64,000 nucleotides of DNA, taken from Candidatus Kuenenia stuttgartensis. GTDB taxonomy: Bacteria; Planctomycetota; Planctomycetia; Isosphaerales; Isosphaeraceae. The position numbers and the translations under genes are program-made. The notes under the pieces were generated by a model. That model was given only the letters and a program-made list of their open reading frames with translations. It was not told where the DNA came from and made no database searches. The DNA lies in NCBI GenBank assembly GCA_945865635.1, contig CAMBEP010000008.1:62001-126000 (forward strand). Direction: 5' to 3'. This document shows, piece after piece, positions 42,557 to 53,318 of this stretch. Position 1 is the first letter of the stretch. Each line of letters begins with the position of its first letter.

Positions 42557-45435
42557 TGATACATTCCATCTTTTGGAAAGAATTCCGCGAGCAGCGGCTG
42601 ATTGCAGGTTTCTTGCCGATATTTGCGGCTTTGATTGTATTGGTTTCGCCGCTGCTGGCGCAAAGCCTGACATTGTCGGCCAATGACTTGACAGCAATTC
42701 ATCAAACAGTGCTGATCATGTTCGCCCTGGGCTGTGGCTTGGTGACTGGTGCGCAGCATTGGGCGGCTGAAAATGAGACGGGAACGCTGGTTCTGCTCGA
42801 TTTGCAGCCGCAGTGGCGCAGGTCGTTCTGGTGGGCCAAAACAAGTTATGGCGTGCTGCAATGGCTTTTGCAAATGACGGTCCTGATAGTGGTCGGCATT
42901 CTGGTTTCGGCCATCTCTGATCTCCGTCAGCGGGTCTCATGGCAGCCGTTATTATTTGTATTAAGCTGGTCGTTTCTGGCACTTTGCTGGAGCCAGATGG
43001 CTTCTTCACGTACGCGCACGCCGCTGGCGGCCATTGGCTGGGGCTTGCTGGCCACCTTGGTCATGCCCTGGTTATCGGCCCTGATCACGCAATTATTCAT
43101 GAACCCCGGCGTCATTGCCATTTATTATGGGTTGCCCAGGTCCATTGTTTTCAGGGGTTTCCTGACGGTGGCCACATTATCATTTGTGCCGATTCTGCCG
43201 CTGGTGATTTCATATTGGACCATCACGCAACCCGATCGTCTGAGATTGCAATCGGGCGATACAGAAGCCACGCCGGTGCGGTTTCCTGCGTTTCGGTCGG
43301 GCTGGCGGCTGGCCTGGCTTGATGTGCGCGGACTTTTGTGGCCAGTGGCCATTTGCCTGGTTCTGAATGTTGTATTTCTTCGCATGGAGCCAACACTGCT
43401 TTGGCTGCTGCTGGGCAACCTCACAGGGCTTTATCTGGGTGTATCGGTCACTGGTCTGGAGCAAGATCAAGGGGCGTTTAAACTTTGGGCCGACCAGCGG
43501 TTGCCTCTGGGCACGCTTTGGGGTGCCAAGCTGCTGAATCGGCTGACGATTCTGGCGGGAACGACCATCGCCGCGATTTTGCTGAAAGTCCTGGTGATTT
43601 ATATTTATTGGGATACTTCGCAACAAACGGGCGGTGTCTCACAATATAATGTTGCCACATTAATTGCAAATGTCACGCCAGTTTATACATTGGTCATCAT
43701 CGGACCGCTGACAGGCTTTGCGGTTGGCCTCTGTGTCAGCCTGGTGGCGCGCAAGCGGATTATTGCATTGACAGCAGGCGGGTTTCTATCGCTTTTTCTC
43801 ATCATGGGCTGGCTGCCGATGCTTGGTTCCGGCGGATTGCAATTCTGGCAATGGGCGGGTGTGCCGGTTGTATTTATCATTGTGGCACGCATGATGATTT
43901 GGCCTTGGGCCAGTGGGCAATTGAATTCACGGAAAATGGCTGCGGCTCTCTTTTTGCCCGCTCTGTTTTGCGTTCTCTATTGGTTTGGTGTCGAAGAATA
44001 TCGGTTCAGGTCGGTTCCATCCGTTGGCCCTTTGCTTCAAGCGGCTGCATTTCAAAGGGCGGACAATGCCACAAGGATATCGCATGCAGACAGAATTAAA
44101 GAAATCGCCAAGGATGTGGCAGGGGTCAAGGCGGAATGGATCTGGGAAACATCCCAGATTGATATGAAATTACACGACCTGAAATATTATCAGGAACGAT
44201 TGGCCTTAAAGGTCTTTAACGATGAATATCAAAAAGCCTTGAAAGAAGGCTGGAATAGCACTCTGCCGGATTTCAAGAAGACAGTGGAGAAGACGGTTGC
44301 CACAGGTTGGATCAAGCGATTGGCTCTATTTTCCGATATCGAGTTTCCAGATTTAGGCGATCCAGACGATTATTCGGAACCGCAGCGACAACTTTATTAT
44401 TCGCTTCGGTTTGCAGGCCAGATTTTGTTGATGGACGCGCTGCGGCTACAAGCCAAGGGTGATCTTGACCAATCAGAGCAACAATTTAGGTATGTCTTGT
44501 ATTTGGTCAGGCTGACGGGGCATCGCACGCCGCTGGATTTTCAAGGTTGGCCTGAGAGAATGGAGCAAGAGGCGATGATGGCCATCAGCCGATGGGCGGA
44601 AGGGCTGACGCAAAAAGGAGGCAAGCTTTCGCTTTATCGAACGATCGCCCTGCTTGACGAACATCTGGCCAGGCGGCACACGGCTCTGGAAGGGCTCAGG
44701 AACAACTATCAAGCCAGAGTAAAAATGCTGGAGCGGCCCCAAGTCTATTGGCATGAATATGTCGATTATCAATCGAAAATCGTCAGGACTTTTGAAGAGC
44801 GGCTTTCGGAAGGCATCTGGTTCGGCGGCATCGGTTCTGGGTCGGAACTGAGGCGGCGCAAGGCTCTATTTGATTACTGGGCAGCGGGTTATCTGAAAGC
44901 GAGCCAGGTGGATTACCCGACTTTGCACCGGATGAACCTGGCGGCTGCGATCAAGGCTCATCCAGAAAAAATGGCTGATGTCAGGCTGAATATCTCGACC
45001 AGCGACTGGATCAGCCCAAACCGAACAGAGCCCACGCCCGAGGAGAATCTGGATGATTGGGCGGAGCTTTCGAGGTTGCTTTCCAAAGACTTTCAATTGC
45101 AAATGACTCACAACTTCTTCACGCGCCGGCGGATGGAATTAACCTGCCAAACAGGGCTGGAGATGTTAAAGATTTCACTCGCCCTGCACGGTTACCAGCT
45201 AGAGCACCGGGCGTATCCGAAAACGCTTGAAGAGCTTTCCCCGGCATGGTTTGTCAAAGTGCCGGCGAACCCGATGAGGTTGAAGCCGTTCCGGTATGAA
45301 TTGATCGCGGGCCGGGCGATTTTACGGGCGGACGATCCGTTTAAAACCAAGACGGAACAGGGTCTGGGCTCACTGCAATTCCCGGTTTCGGAAAACGACA
45401 AGCTCTTGGGGCTGGTGTTGGAGCCATTGCCCTGA
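42556..45435 (+). CDS. ABC-2 type permease fused to a large soluble C-terminal domain
   Basis: A 959-residue protein. Residues 1-470 form the permease: about 12 hydrophobic segments, starting with FLPIFAALIVLVSPLLA and with SWSFLALCWSQMASSRTRTPLAAIGWGLL in the core. After the last membrane segment (ALFLPALFCVLYWFGV, about 460-475) come roughly 480 residues with no clear membrane spans: rich in Leu, Glu, Lys and Arg, largely helical, with a Tyr-rich stretch (NNYQARVKMLERPQVYWHEYVDYQ) near 720. I do not recognise this part. Fusions of this kind recall planctomycete ABC permeases that end with extra domains. The C-terminal domain may face the outside or the cytoplasm, depending on the number of TMs. 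Confidence 0.82.
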   Translation: MIHSIFWKEFREQRLIAGFLPIFAALIVLVSPLLAQSLTLSANDLTAIHQTVLIMFALGCGLVTGAQHWAAENETGTLVLLDLQPQWRRSFWWAKTSYGVLQWLLQMTVLIVVGILVSAISDLRQRVSWQPLLFVLSWSFLALCWSQMASSRTRTPLAAIGWGLLATLVMPWLSALITQLFMNPGVIAIYYGLPRSIVFRGFLTVATLSFVPILPLVISYWTITQPDRLRLQSGDTEATPVRFPAFRSGWRLAWLDVRGLLWPVAICLVLNVVFLRMEPTLLWLLLGNLTGLYLGVSVTGLEQDQGAFKLWADQRLPLGTLWGAKLLNRLTILAGTTIAAILLKVLVIYIYWDTSQQTGGVSQYNVATLIANVTPVYTLVIIGPLTGFAVGLCVSLVARKRIIALTAGGFLSLFLIMGWLPMLGSGGLQFWQWAGVPVVFIIVARMMIWPWASGQLNSRKMAAALFLPALFCVLYWFGVEEYRFRSVPSVGPLLQAAAFQRADNATRISHADRIKEIAKDVAGVKAEWIWETSQIDMKLHDLKYYQERLALKVFNDEYQKALKEGWNSTLPDFKKTVEKTVATGWIKRLALFSDIEFPDLGDPDDYSEPQRQLYYSLRFAGQILLMDALRLQAKGDLDQSEQQFRYVLYLVRLTGHRTPLDFQGWPERMEQEAMMAISRWAEGLTQKGGKLSLYRTIALLDEHLARRHTALEGLRNNYQARVKMLERPQVYWHEYVDYQSKIVRTFEERLSEGIWFGGIGSGSELRRRKALFDYWAAGYLKASQVDYPTLHRMNLAAAIKAHPEKMADVRLNISTSDWISPNRTEPTPEENLDDWAELSRLLSKDFQLQMTHNFFTRRRMELTCQTGLEMLKISLALHGYQLEHRAYPKTLEELSPAWFVKVPANPMRLKPFRYELIAGRAILRADDPFKTKTEQGLGSLQFPVSENDKLLGLVLEPLP

Positions 45436-45446
45436 AATGAAAGTAG

Positions 45447-45479
45447 AGAGATTGAAAATTGCCCCAAGCTGCAATCTCT
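45447..45479. terminator. Weak hairpin between convergent permease and cheB genes
   Basis: AGAGATTG (45447-45454) pairs with CAATCTCT (45472-45479) across a 17-base loop. It lies in the 60-base gap between convergent genes and may end either transcript. No strong T-run. Confidence 0.4.
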
Positions 45480-45495
45480 ATTCTGGCCACGGGCT

Positions 45496-46623
45496 TCAAT
45501 CCGCCCATTGGCCGCCGTTGGGGTGCAGGGCGGATGCGATTCGATCCAGTGGCAGAATGAGTTTGGCGGCGCCTCGTTTGATGGCCTCGCGTGGCATTCC
45601 AAAGACGGTGGAGGTGGCTTCGTCCTGAGCGATGGTCAGGCCACCAGCTTGTCGGATTTCCAGAAGTCCCTCAGCGCCGTCGTCGCCCATGCCGGTCAGA
45701 AGAGCGGCGGCACTGTGCGGGCCGGCAGCCTGGGCCACTGAGCGGAAGAGTACGTCCACGCTTGGCTTATGGCGATTGACGTGCGGGCCGTCGACCAGGT
45801 CGATACGGAAGCCAGGGCCAGATCGCCTTACAAGGCAGTGGACTTCGCCGGGAACGATCAGAACTTGTCCTGGTCGAAGGAATTCCTGATTGCGACAGAC
45901 GTGGACTTCGAGCTCGACTTTGGGGTCGTTGTTCAGCCGGGCCGCGAAGGCGGGTGTGAAGTCGGCGGGCATGTGCTGAACGATGATCATGCCAGGCGAA
46001 TCGAGCGGAAAGCCTGCGAGAAGTTGATGAAGAGCCTGGACTCCGCCGGTGGAGACGCCAATGGCGATGACCTTCTCTGTGGTCACACCTCGATTGACGT
46101 AAGGTTGTTTTGTCAGGACGGTTTCTGCAGAGAGCCGGCCTTCGGGCGAGCTGGCCAGAGGAGGCTGATCTTTTTGCCGTTTGCGGAGCTGGCCAATATT
46201 GACTGCGTTTCTGAGACTCTCCACAAGTCCGGCGGACCAGGCCGACATTTTTGAAGGGTCGCGCCAGTCGGGCTTTGCGATGACTTCAATGGCTCCGATT
46301 TCGAGAGCCGACAGGGCACGTTCGGCAATCGATGTGCACATGACAACTGGCATCGGGTGCTGGCGCATGAGTTTGCGAAGGAAGGTCATGCCATCCATCC
46401 GAGGCATTTCTACATCCAGCAGCATGACAGCCGGGACAAGCTTTTTGAGCACTTCGACGGCTTCATAAGGGTCGCCAGCGGTGGTGACCTTAAAGAGCGG
46501 GTCTGATTCAACAATGGCTTTGAGCGTTTGGCGCACAACAGCGCTATCGTCGACAATCAGGACATCCAGCTTAACCGGTCCAGGGCGAGCAGCGGCCGGT
46601 CTGGCTGCACTCTTGCCAATCAT
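45496..46623 (-). CDS. cheB: CheB protein-glutamate methylesterase/deamidase
   Basis: A 375-residue CheB. An N-terminal receiver (about 20-140) has the acidic pair in VLIVDDSAVVRQTL, the phospho-Asp in MLLDVEMPRMDG and the Lys in VIAKPD. A linker leads to the esterase domain (about 180-370) with GVSTGGVQAL (catalytic Ser), VQHMPADFT (catalytic His) and LTGMGDDGAEGL (catalytic Asp). It removes methyl groups from MCP glutamates and deamidates glutamines after phosphorylation by CheA. It is the last gene of the che run, five bases after cheR. Confidence 0.95.
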   Translation of the reverse strand: MIGKSAARPAAARPGPVKLDVLIVDDSAVVRQTLKAIVESDPLFKVTTAGDPYEAVEVLKKLVPAVMLLDVEMPRMDGMTFLRKLMRQHPMPVVMCTSIAERALSALEIGAIEVIAKPDWRDPSKMSAWSAGLVESLRNAVNIGQLRKRQKDQPPLASSPEGRLSAETVLTKQPYVNRGVTTEKVIAIGVSTGGVQALHQLLAGFPLDSPGMIIVQHMPADFTPAFAARLNNDPKVELEVHVCRNQEFLRPGQVLIVPGEVHCLVRRSGPGFRIDLVDGPHVNRHKPSVDVLFRSVAQAAGPHSAAALLTGMGDDGAEGLLEIRQAGGLTIAQDEATSTVFGMPREAIKRGAAKLILPLDRIASALHPNGGQWAD

Positions 46624-46628
46624 GGCGG

Positions 46629-47525
46629 TTACCCTTCTTTTCGATAGATCGATGGCAGAATTTTACGGACTCCAGCAGGAACGCTGGGCAGGATTTCCCC
46701 GTTGCCCATGATCAGCCATCCGCCCGTGCGGATCGATCCGGCAAGGCGATCCAGAAGAGTTATGCGTTCGTCGTCGGCGAAGTAAATCGAGACATTTCGG
46801 CACAAAATGGCATGGAAATCTGTTGGCAGGGGCCATTGAGCAGATCGGAGGTCGAGGTGTCGAAACTTTACCAGATCGCGCACTTCGGGAATAACGCGAA
46901 AGGTGCCTTCCTTCGGGCCAGTTCCACGCATGAAATAGCGCTTGAGCAAGTCGGGCGGTACTCCCGCGATTTCACGCGTATTGTAAATCGCACGCGCCGC
47001 ATTCCTGACGACTTCCAGTGAGAGGTCGGACGCCCAGATTTCGACCTTTTGGGGCGAAAGGTTCGGAATCGAGTCGTTGAGGATCATTCCCAGGCTGTAA
47101 GGTTCCTGGCCGGATGAGCAGCCTGCGGACCAGATCCGGATAGGGGCACCTGAGGCTTCGCGGATGGCTTGGCCGAGCTGCTCTGCCAGGAAGTTGAAGT
47201 GCGCTGGCTCGCGGAAGAATGAGGTGTGATTCACGGTGCTCAAGTCGACCAGCAGTTGCATGCCGGGACCAGAGGGATCGACTTTCAGCACGCGTTCCAC
47301 AAACCGTGAAAAACTGGTGAAACCACGCTGTTGCAACCGAGCACGCAACCGAGCCTGAAGCAGCCCCATGCGGTGCGATTCCAAGGTGATTCCAATCTTC
47401 TGGCGAAGAAACAAAATCACGGGCATAAAATCTTCTACAGTCCAAGGTTCCGGATCTGATCCAGAAACTGGCTGTGGCAGCCCTCCCCCAGAAGATGGGT
47501 TGGATCTGGCGTCAGGTGGTGACAC
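46629..47525 (-). CDS. cheR: CheR chemotaxis protein methyltransferase
   Basis: A 298-residue CheR that methylates MCP glutamates with SAM. An N-terminal helical domain (about 25-100) is followed by the Rossmann methyltransferase core with FFREPAHFNFL, SAGCSSGQEPYSLGMIL (SAM-binding motif I), ASDLSLEVVRNAA and DFHAILCRNVSIYF (canonical CRNVLIYF). The first 25 residues are Pro/Ser-rich and not family-like, so translation might begin downstream of 47525. No TPR repeats are present, in contrast to some non-flagellar CheR fusions. It is three bases downstream of cheW and five bases upstream of cheB. Confidence 0.95.
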   Translation of the reverse strand: MSPPDARSNPSSGGGLPQPVSGSDPEPWTVEDFMPVILFLRQKIGITLESHRMGLLQARLRARLQQRGFTSFSRFVERVLKVDPSGPGMQLLVDLSTVNHTSFFREPAHFNFLAEQLGQAIREASGAPIRIWSAGCSSGQEPYSLGMILNDSIPNLSPQKVEIWASDLSLEVVRNAARAIYNTREIAGVPPDLLKRYFMRGTGPKEGTFRVIPEVRDLVKFRHLDLRSAQWPLPTDFHAILCRNVSIYFADDERITLLDRLAGSIRTGGWLIMGNGEILPSVPAGVRKILPSIYRKEG

Positions 47526-47528
47526 TTT

Positions 47529-48077
47529 TCAGAACCCTCCTCCGGGATTTGCCATATTCATGAGCGATATGAAGACGCGATCAACATCCAGCACAAGCAG
47601 GAAACTTTCTTCCCATCGGATTAACCCACGAACATACGAAGCGGCTTTGCCAAGCCCCATGGGGGGCGAGGGCTGAATCGATTCGTTGGGAAATTCCAGA
47701 ACATCAGAGACTCGGTCCACGAGCAATCCGGTCACTCGAACCTGATCTCCGAAATTCGACTCTACCATTAAAACGCATGGAGCACGTGCGATACTAGAGT
47801 CAACCGGGAGTCCAAACGGAATTCTCAGATCCCAAACCGGTACAACATGACCTCTTAAATTTAAAACCCCACGCAAACTATTCGGAGAACCAGGTACGTG
47901 TGTCAGAGCCCCCATGTCCAGAACTTCCTGAACACGAAGAACTTCCAGTGCATAGTACTCGCCGCCAAGCTGGAAAATCACATAAGACTGCGCTCGTTCC
48001 GATTCGGAATGCGTATCCGTGGCGATACTGGATCCAAATGGACGAGAGCTCATGGAGACTGGATTGTTCTCTAACAT
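47529..48077 (-). CDS. cheW: CheW coupling protein
   Basis: A 182-residue CheW that bridges MCP and CheA in the array. The SH3-like domain (about 30-178) carries YVIFQLGGEYYALEVLRVQEVLD, NLRGHVVPVWDLRIPFGL (canonical N-L-R-G motif) and VDRVSDVLEFPNESI. The first 30 residues are polar and variable. It is 56 bases downstream of the mcp gene. As a single-domain CheW it suits one array type; there is no second CheW in the window. Confidence 0.94.
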   Translation of the reverse strand: MLENNPVSMSSRPFGSSIATDTHSESERAQSYVIFQLGGEYYALEVLRVQEVLDMGALTHVPGSPNSLRGVLNLRGHVVPVWDLRIPFGLPVDSSIARAPCVLMVESNFGDQVRVTGLLVDRVSDVLEFPNESIQPSPPMGLGKAASYVRGLIRWEESFLLVLDVDRVFISLMNMANPGGGF

Positions 48078-48133
48078 GTCCCAACCTCCTGCCTTGATGT
48101 TGTTGCCTTGAGAGTCTGCCAGGCATTCCGGAA

Positions 48134-49960
48134 TCAGAAGCGTTCAAAATCGCTGTCGTCATCCAGATTGACTACAATTCCGCCGGTGTTGGAACCACTG
48201 TTGTTCGAATTGCCTGAGGATCCACCAGATTTATGCAAACCCCAGTCGGAATCCGCAGAATTGGTTGAGGCCGGCGATGGATTTGATGCCCTCTTGAATG
48301 AGGGCGCTGTTCGGCGCGTGGCTGAGGGCCTGAAGTGCGAACCACCCCTTGCCGCAGCACTAAAGCTTGGCGATGGCAGGGACATGGAGTCGAAGCCGCC
48401 CTCAAGCCGGAAGAAGCTGACAAGTCTCTGAAGCGTCGATGCCTGGCCTGCAAGGTCGCCCGATGTCGCAGCCAATTCATGACTTGCGGCTGCATTCTGC
48501 TGAACCACCTCATCAAGCTGGCTGACACCCAGGTTGATCTCCTGAATGGCATTGCGCTGCTCCTGACTGGCGGCCGCAATCTCTTGCACCAAGCCTGATG
48601 TCTCGCGAATCATCGGAACGATCCGCTCGAGCAACTGGCCCGCATTTTCGGCCACTTTGACCGACTTCGATGCCAGTTCACCAATCTGCTGGGCCGCCGA
48701 CTGACTCGATTCTGCCAGTTTTCGAACCTCGCCAGCAACCACCGCAAAACCCTTGCCATGGGCACCAGCCCGGGCCGCCTCGATCGCCGCATTGAGAGCC
48801 AGCAAGTTGGTCTGATAGGCAATTTCTTCCACCACGGTAATTTTCTTGGCAATCTGACGCATCGCTTCGACCGTTTCAAGCACCGCAGACCCACCTCGTT
48901 CTGCCTGACTGCTCGCCTGATTGGCCGTTTTTGCAGTCTGCTGGGCATGGTGCGCATTGCGCTCCACCGAGTTATTCACCGAATGCAGGCTCGATGCAAT
49001 TTGCTGAAGAGTCCCAGCCTGTTCTGTGGCACCCTGCGAGAGCTGCTGCGCCGAGCTGTTGAGCTCGTTGCTCGCGGTCGAAACCGAGCCCGTGGCCTGC
49101 CTGATCTCGCCTACTACCTGCCCCAGCTTGTGAATCACACTATTGAGCTGGTCTGCGAGAAGGCCAAGTTCATCGTGGCTGTCCACATCGATATGGACGT
49201 TCAGATCACCGTCCTGAAGCTGCTTCGTCACCGACATGATGCTTCTCAGAGGGCTCACAAACTGGCGGCCAAGCCATAAGCCCAAGCCCACTGTAAGGAT
49301 CAGGCAGAGAATCAGGACCAGCATCGTGACGCTTTGAATCCAGTAAATCGTCGAATAGGCTTCGCTTAGTCGAACTGCAACAATCACCAAGCGCTTCTTG
49401 ACATTCCCAGGCTCATTGTCCGATTCCACAGGCCAGAAACCCACCAGAATCTTATCGTTCTCTTCAAAAATCTCTTGTGCACGCTGCACCGCAACGTTCT
49501 TGAATGCCTCTTTGAAAAGTTCACGAAATTCGATTTGAGTCGAAGAGGCGTCCGTGAGATTCTCACCTTGCCGCGCAATGGTCGACCAAACGGCCCCGGA
49601 TGCTTCGGAACCACCCTCGATCAGCAGCACTTGCGGCTTCTTGATCCCATAATCGCTAAGCTGCTGTGATACCTCGCCATAGGCCGATGCAATCTGGTTG
49701 CCATTGGAATTGGCTGGACCAATTCCAGACGGCGGCGAGTCCGGTTTCTCAGGCCCTAAAGCCTTGGCTGAGAAGCCGGTTTGACGCATCTGACGCTCGA
49801 TCGAGTGAGCGCCGGCCCGTGCTGTTTCCGTAATCAGAAATGCCTGATTACGCTTCAGCGTCCAAGCCGTGTAAAACGTTACAGCAGCAACGATAACCGA
49901 CGGGATGATCCCGAATGCAACCAGTGCAGCCGAGATTTTTGAACGCAGTTTCATGCTCAT
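48134..49960 (-). CDS. Methyl-accepting chemotaxis protein
   Basis: A 608-residue transmembrane chemoreceptor. TM1 is about residues 8-31 ([25 protein letters not shown]), the sensor region about 35-205, TM2 about 206-228 ([19 protein letters not shown]), HAMP about 230-282 ([14 protein letters not shown]...[21 protein letters not shown]), then the cytoplasmic hairpin with its tip [21 protein letters not shown]. The tail after about 540 is Ser/Asn/Gly-rich, without a CheR-docking pentapeptide at the end. What it senses is not clear; the sensor part is short and rather polar, with [17 protein letters not shown] and a possible single Cache-like fold. It overlaps the cheA stop by four bases. Confidence 0.94.
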   Translation of the reverse strand: MSMKLRSKISAALVAFGIIPSVIVAAVTFYTAWTLKRNQAFLITETARAGAHSIERQMRQTGFSAKALGPEKPDSPPSGIGPANSNGNQIASAYGEVSQQLSDYGIKKPQVLLIEGGSEASGAVWSTIARQGENLTDASSTQIEFRELFKEAFKNVAVQRAQEIFEENDKILVGFWPVESDNEPGNVKKRLVIVAVRLSEAYSTIYWIQSVTMLVLILCLILTVGLGLWLGRQFVSPLRSIMSVTKQLQDGDLNVHIDVDSHDELGLLADQLNSVIHKLGQVVGEIRQATGSVSTASNELNSSAQQLSQGATEQAGTLQQIASSLHSVNNSVERNAHHAQQTAKTANQASSQAERGGSAVLETVEAMRQIAKKITVVEEIAYQTNLLALNAAIEAARAGAHGKGFAVVAGEVRKLAESSQSAAQQIGELASKSVKVAENAGQLLERIVPMIRETSGLVQEIAAASQEQRNAIQEINLGVSQLDEVVQQNAAASHELAATSGDLAGQASTLQRLVSFFRLEGGFDSMSLPSPSFSAAARGGSHFRPSATRRTAPSFKRASNPSPASTNSADSDWGLHKSGGSSGNSNNSGSNTGGIVVNLDDDSDFERF

Positions 49961-52452
49961 GAAATCACCTCGGGCTTGGACAGTGCCCGCGCCAAATCTG
50001 CTCGGATCTCTGCCGCACGACTTTCGGCCACGATAGCCGTCAGGTCAAGAATCAAGGAAACAGCGCCGTCGCCCAGAATCGTCGCTCCGGAAAAACGGCC
50101 AAGATGACCCAGCCCCTCACCAAGCGATTGGATCACTGCCTGAACACGCCCTAAAAGCTTGTCCACAGAGACACCTACCCGCTGGCCCCCGTGACGCGTC
50201 AGAAGTATCTCCTGGCGTCGCGGGTTCGGTGACTTGGCCTCAAATAGTTTTCGAAGGTTCACAAGCGGCACAAGCTCGTCACGAACCGAAACGCACATGC
50301 GCCCGCTCGAAAGTGCTGGCCTGGTTCCGCCCAAGGCCACACACTCTTCCACCTGCGACAGCGGCACCACATATTTCTCGTGTGCCACCTCGACCAGCAA
50401 CCCGTCAATCAATGCCAATGTCAGCGGTAAACGGAACGTAAAGCATGTCCCACGACCAGGCTCAGACTGAACCGACACACTCCCTCGCAGTGCTCGAACC
50501 GCATCCCGAACCACATCCAGACCCACTCCCCGGCCCGACAGCTCGCTTACCGTGTCGCGGGTCGAAAATCCAGGCTCAAATATCAGGCTCACAACCCTTG
50601 GATCATCAGCGCTCGTATTGGGCGGAACCAGCCCTTTGGCGATCCCTTTCTCAACGATCCGCTGACGGTTCAGGCCGCATCCATCGTCTTCGATTTTAAG
50701 GGCCACGCGGTCGCCCTCGTGGCCGGCCCAGAGCACAATCCTACCTTGCCTCGGCTTGCCGGCGGCTTCGCGCTCTTCAGGGCTTTCCAGACCGTGGTCA
50801 ACAGAATTTCGGATCAGGTGAATCATGGGCTCGGCAAGCCGTTCCACAATCGTTCGGTCCAGGCGGGTCTCCTGACCGTCCATCCTAAGCTGAATCTCTT
50901 TGCCTGACTTGTCTGCCAAGTCCCGAATCAAGCGAGGAAAGCGGCTGAAAAGCTCTTCCACGGGCACCATGCGAAGCTCAAGAGATTGGTCTCGCACCTG
51001 ACGGGTCACTCGCTCAAGGCTCTCAAGGGCCAGTCGATACGATTCCGCACCGCTGATTTCACGGATTCCCTGCAAATTATCGGCCAGAACGGCAAGCTCA
51101 CCCGCTAGACCGACCAAGTCGTCGAGCTGGGCGGCATCCACCCGAATTCTTGGAGTGGCCGTGTTCTTGTTCACAGCGCCCGATGCGCCCGTCCACGCCG
51201 CACGCGACGACGCCGACCGGACCACCTTTGACAATGCATCCGCACTGGCTGGAAGCAGACCACCCGGCAGCAAGCCCGTATTGTCTGTCACTTCAGAACC
51301 AGCGGCCCGAACGCTTCTGGATTGTTCCAGAGACGCATTGATTGAGCTCGTCGTCCGGGTCTCCGTCTCCGCTAAATTTGACTGCGAATCATTCGGAATC
51401 GGGCCAGACTTCACTAAATTCTCAAAAATGGCCAGACCCGGCAGCAGGGAAGTACCACTCTCCGGCTCGATGATCTGCGGTGCATTTAAGACACTTTGAG
51501 AGTCATATTCGCTCGTCGAATTGGCAAAAAATGGATTAATTTCAAACCGGCAATCTTCGCCGACAAATAGGAAAACATCTTTGATGCGATCCATCGGCTC
51601 TTTGGTTCGAAGCTCAATTTCCCAAGCCAGATAGTTCAGTTGCGGGTCTATCGTATCCAGAGTCGGAATGTGCGATGGATCCACTCGTAAAATGGCTTCA
51701 CCAAGCTCGGCAAGTTCGTCAAGCACTCCAAGCGGGTTCATTCCACGCTTGAGTATGTCTCGGCCTGGAGCAAATCGAATCCGGTAACCGATCGGTAATT
51801 CCGCGGCTGGCTCAGCCGGAATGAGGATTTCGGGCGGTGCTTCGCCTCCCGATTGGTTGGAGCTCCCAGGCTCAACCGGCAGCGAGGCCGCAGATGAGTC
51901 GGTCGGTCTGGACTTCACACGACGCTTGCGCTTCGGCTTTTTAGTCGTCGTTGGCGGCTCTGTTGCCATGGTTTCAGGGAAACTGGTCACAGAAGTCGAA
52001 ACTTTGCCGGCGGCTGCCGTGGGCTTGGCGGGCCCGGCTCCTGATGACGTGTTTTCAACCATCTGGACCCGCTGCGAAGGCGGCTTGGTAAATTGCTCAA
52101 GCCGGGCAATCAGCGCTTCCGGCGCTTCCGTGATTTCACCATTCGCTGCCGAATCGACCTGAACACTCAATAGGTCGCGAGCTTCCAATAAAGTGCTGAT
52201 AATGTCCGAATCAATCGGAACCTGCTTCGACCGAATCTTGTCAAGCACAGTCTCGATTTTGTCTGTCAGACCCGCCACATTCGACAGGCCCACCATCCCT
52301 GCCGCACCCTTGATCGAATGCGCTGAACGAAACACTTTGTCGAGAAATGCGCGATCTTCCTGGCGACTCTCCATCTCCATCAGGCCCTCTTCAAGGACCA
52401 TCAGAAGCTCACGAGCCTCTTCAAAAAACATGTCCAGGAATCGATCGTCCAC
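49957..52452 (-). CDS. cheA: CheA histidine kinase of a chemosensory array
   Basis: An 831-residue CheA. The Hpt (P1) domain is about 1-110, with the phospho-His in [14 protein letters not shown] (His 45). After a low-complexity Ser/Thr/Pro/Lys linker ([11 protein letters not shown]) comes a P2-like domain near 215-310 ([19 protein letters not shown]), the form seen in arrays with alternative functions. Then dimerisation (P3), HATPase (P4) with [26 protein letters not shown] and [11 protein letters not shown], and a C-terminal CheW-like P5. No receiver domain is attached. The start is GTG 52452, and the protein reads [17 protein letters not shown], normal for CheA. It is the first gene of the cheA-mcp-cheW-cheR-cheB run. 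Confidence 0.95.
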   Translation of the reverse strand: MDDRFLDMFFEEARELLMVLEEGLMEMESRQEDRAFLDKVFRSAHSIKGAAGMVGLSNVAGLTDKIETVLDKIRSKQVPIDSDIISTLLEARDLLSVQVDSAANGEITEAPEALIARLEQFTKPPSQRVQMVENTSSGAGPAKPTAAAGKVSTSVTSFPETMATEPPTTTKKPKRKRRVKSRPTDSSAASLPVEPGSSNQSGGEAPPEILIPAEPAAELPIGYRIRFAPGRDILKRGMNPLGVLDELAELGEAILRVDPSHIPTLDTIDPQLNYLAWEIELRTKEPMDRIKDVFLFVGEDCRFEINPFFANSTSEYDSQSVLNAPQIIEPESGTSLLPGLAIFENLVKSGPIPNDSQSNLAETETRTTSSINASLEQSRSVRAAGSEVTDNTGLLPGGLLPASADALSKVVRSASSRAAWTGASGAVNKNTATPRIRVDAAQLDDLVGLAGELAVLADNLQGIREISGAESYRLALESLERVTRQVRDQSLELRMVPVEELFSRFPRLIRDLADKSGKEIQLRMDGQETRLDRTIVERLAEPMIHLIRNSVDHGLESPEEREAAGKPRQGRIVLWAGHEGDRVALKIEDDGCGLNRQRIVEKGIAKGLVPPNTSADDPRVVSLIFEPGFSTRDTVSELSGRGVGLDVVRDAVRALRGSVSVQSEPGRGTCFTFRLPLTLALIDGLLVEVAHEKYVVPLSQVEECVALGGTRPALSSGRMCVSVRDELVPLVNLRKLFEAKSPNPRRQEILLTRHGGQRVGVSVDKLLGRVQAVIQSLGEGLGHLGRFSGATILGDGAVSLILDLTAIVAESRAAEIRADLARALSKPEVIS

Positions 52453-52862
52453 GCAGTTAGCGTCCCTTTCAACCAGCCTTGAAAGTTTTCAAGATTCGGA
52501 ATCCTATCCAGATCGCCAATTTCTTCTGCCAGGTCCATGACCAGTCATCAAAATCTCACGACGGTTCATCTTCTCTATTCGTATTTGTTGGCGACCAGAC
52601 TTCACGACCAATGCAAAGGACTTATTGGTCATGAATTACGCTGACGGAACATTCGTCACACTTTACCTGAATTGTCGCCTTTCGGGACCGTTTTGTCGAT
52701 CACCAAGAAAAAAAACCGTAATCTAAACGCCAAAATGCCTCTCGTAAAAACTTTAACTTTCGAAAAAACAACAGCCAAACCAGCTTTGGACAACTTTAAA
52801 AATAGCCGACAAATCAAAATTCCCTCGCTTCTCGACCACCAACCCTTTTCCAAGGTTCTGAA
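52453..52862. other. 410-bp region upstream of cheA
   Basis: It presumably carries the cheA promoter. On the minus strand a 45-codon frame (52538 to 52401) begins with ATG, reads like a short acidic peptide (MDLAEEIGDLDRIPNLENF), and ends inside cheA in another frame. It may be a small leader or chance. A 65-codon frame at 52656-52853 is not protein-like. No terminator for the CheY-like gene is obvious. Confidence 0.35.
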
Positions 52863-53228
52863 TCAGCCGGGCAGCAATCGATGGATCCAGCGCGAGAGCA
52901 GTTCGGAGTCCACCGGTTTCGTAACCCAGCCCGTGACGGCTTTCCTGCGCTTGGCCGGAATGGTCTCAGGGTTTCGTGAAGAGAGTATCAATATGGGTAA
53001 GTGCTTATGCTGTGGCATATTGCGAACCGCATTAGCAAGCTCCAGCCCGTCCACGCGGGGCATCTCCAAATCGCTTAACAAGAGATCCACAGATGTCGTC
53101 GAAAGAATGTTTAAAGCCTCGACCCCATCCTGAGCGGAAAGTATGGTAAACCCTTTACCTGCAAGCGCTGTAATGATCCATTGGCGGATCGAAGGACTGT
53201 CGTCGACGTGCAGGATCACCGTTGCCAT
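52863..53228 (-). CDS. Single-domain response regulator (CheY-like)
   Basis: A 121-residue receiver domain alone. Acidic pair in ILHVDDSPSIRQW, phospho-Asp in LLLSDLEMPRVDG (near residue 53), Ser in LILSSRN, and Lys in WVTKPVD. It has the CheY layout with no output domain. It sits between the STAS gene and cheA on the same strand, so it is the natural phospho-acceptor of CheA. It might signal to a motor (type IV pili or gliding machinery) or to the STAS protein. The gap to cheA is 410 bases; the gap to the STAS gene is 90 bases. Confidence 0.92.
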   Translation of the reverse strand: MATVILHVDDSPSIRQWIITALAGKGFTILSAQDGVEALNILSTTSVDLLLSDLEMPRVDGLELANAVRNMPQHKHLPILILSSRNPETIPAKRRKAVTGWVTKPVDSELLSRWIHRLLPG

Positions 53229-53318
53229 CGCACTTTGGCCTTTCGAACTTCAAGATCCACTTTTAACAGCGGCTGAATGCTTCTGCATCAAGCCTTCTGT
53301 CATCCCAACCCAAGCCAA

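Noticed and set aside
52656..52853. 65-codon minus-strand frame upstream of cheA
   Set aside because: Composition is basic and hydrophobic without structure, and no start signal is near.
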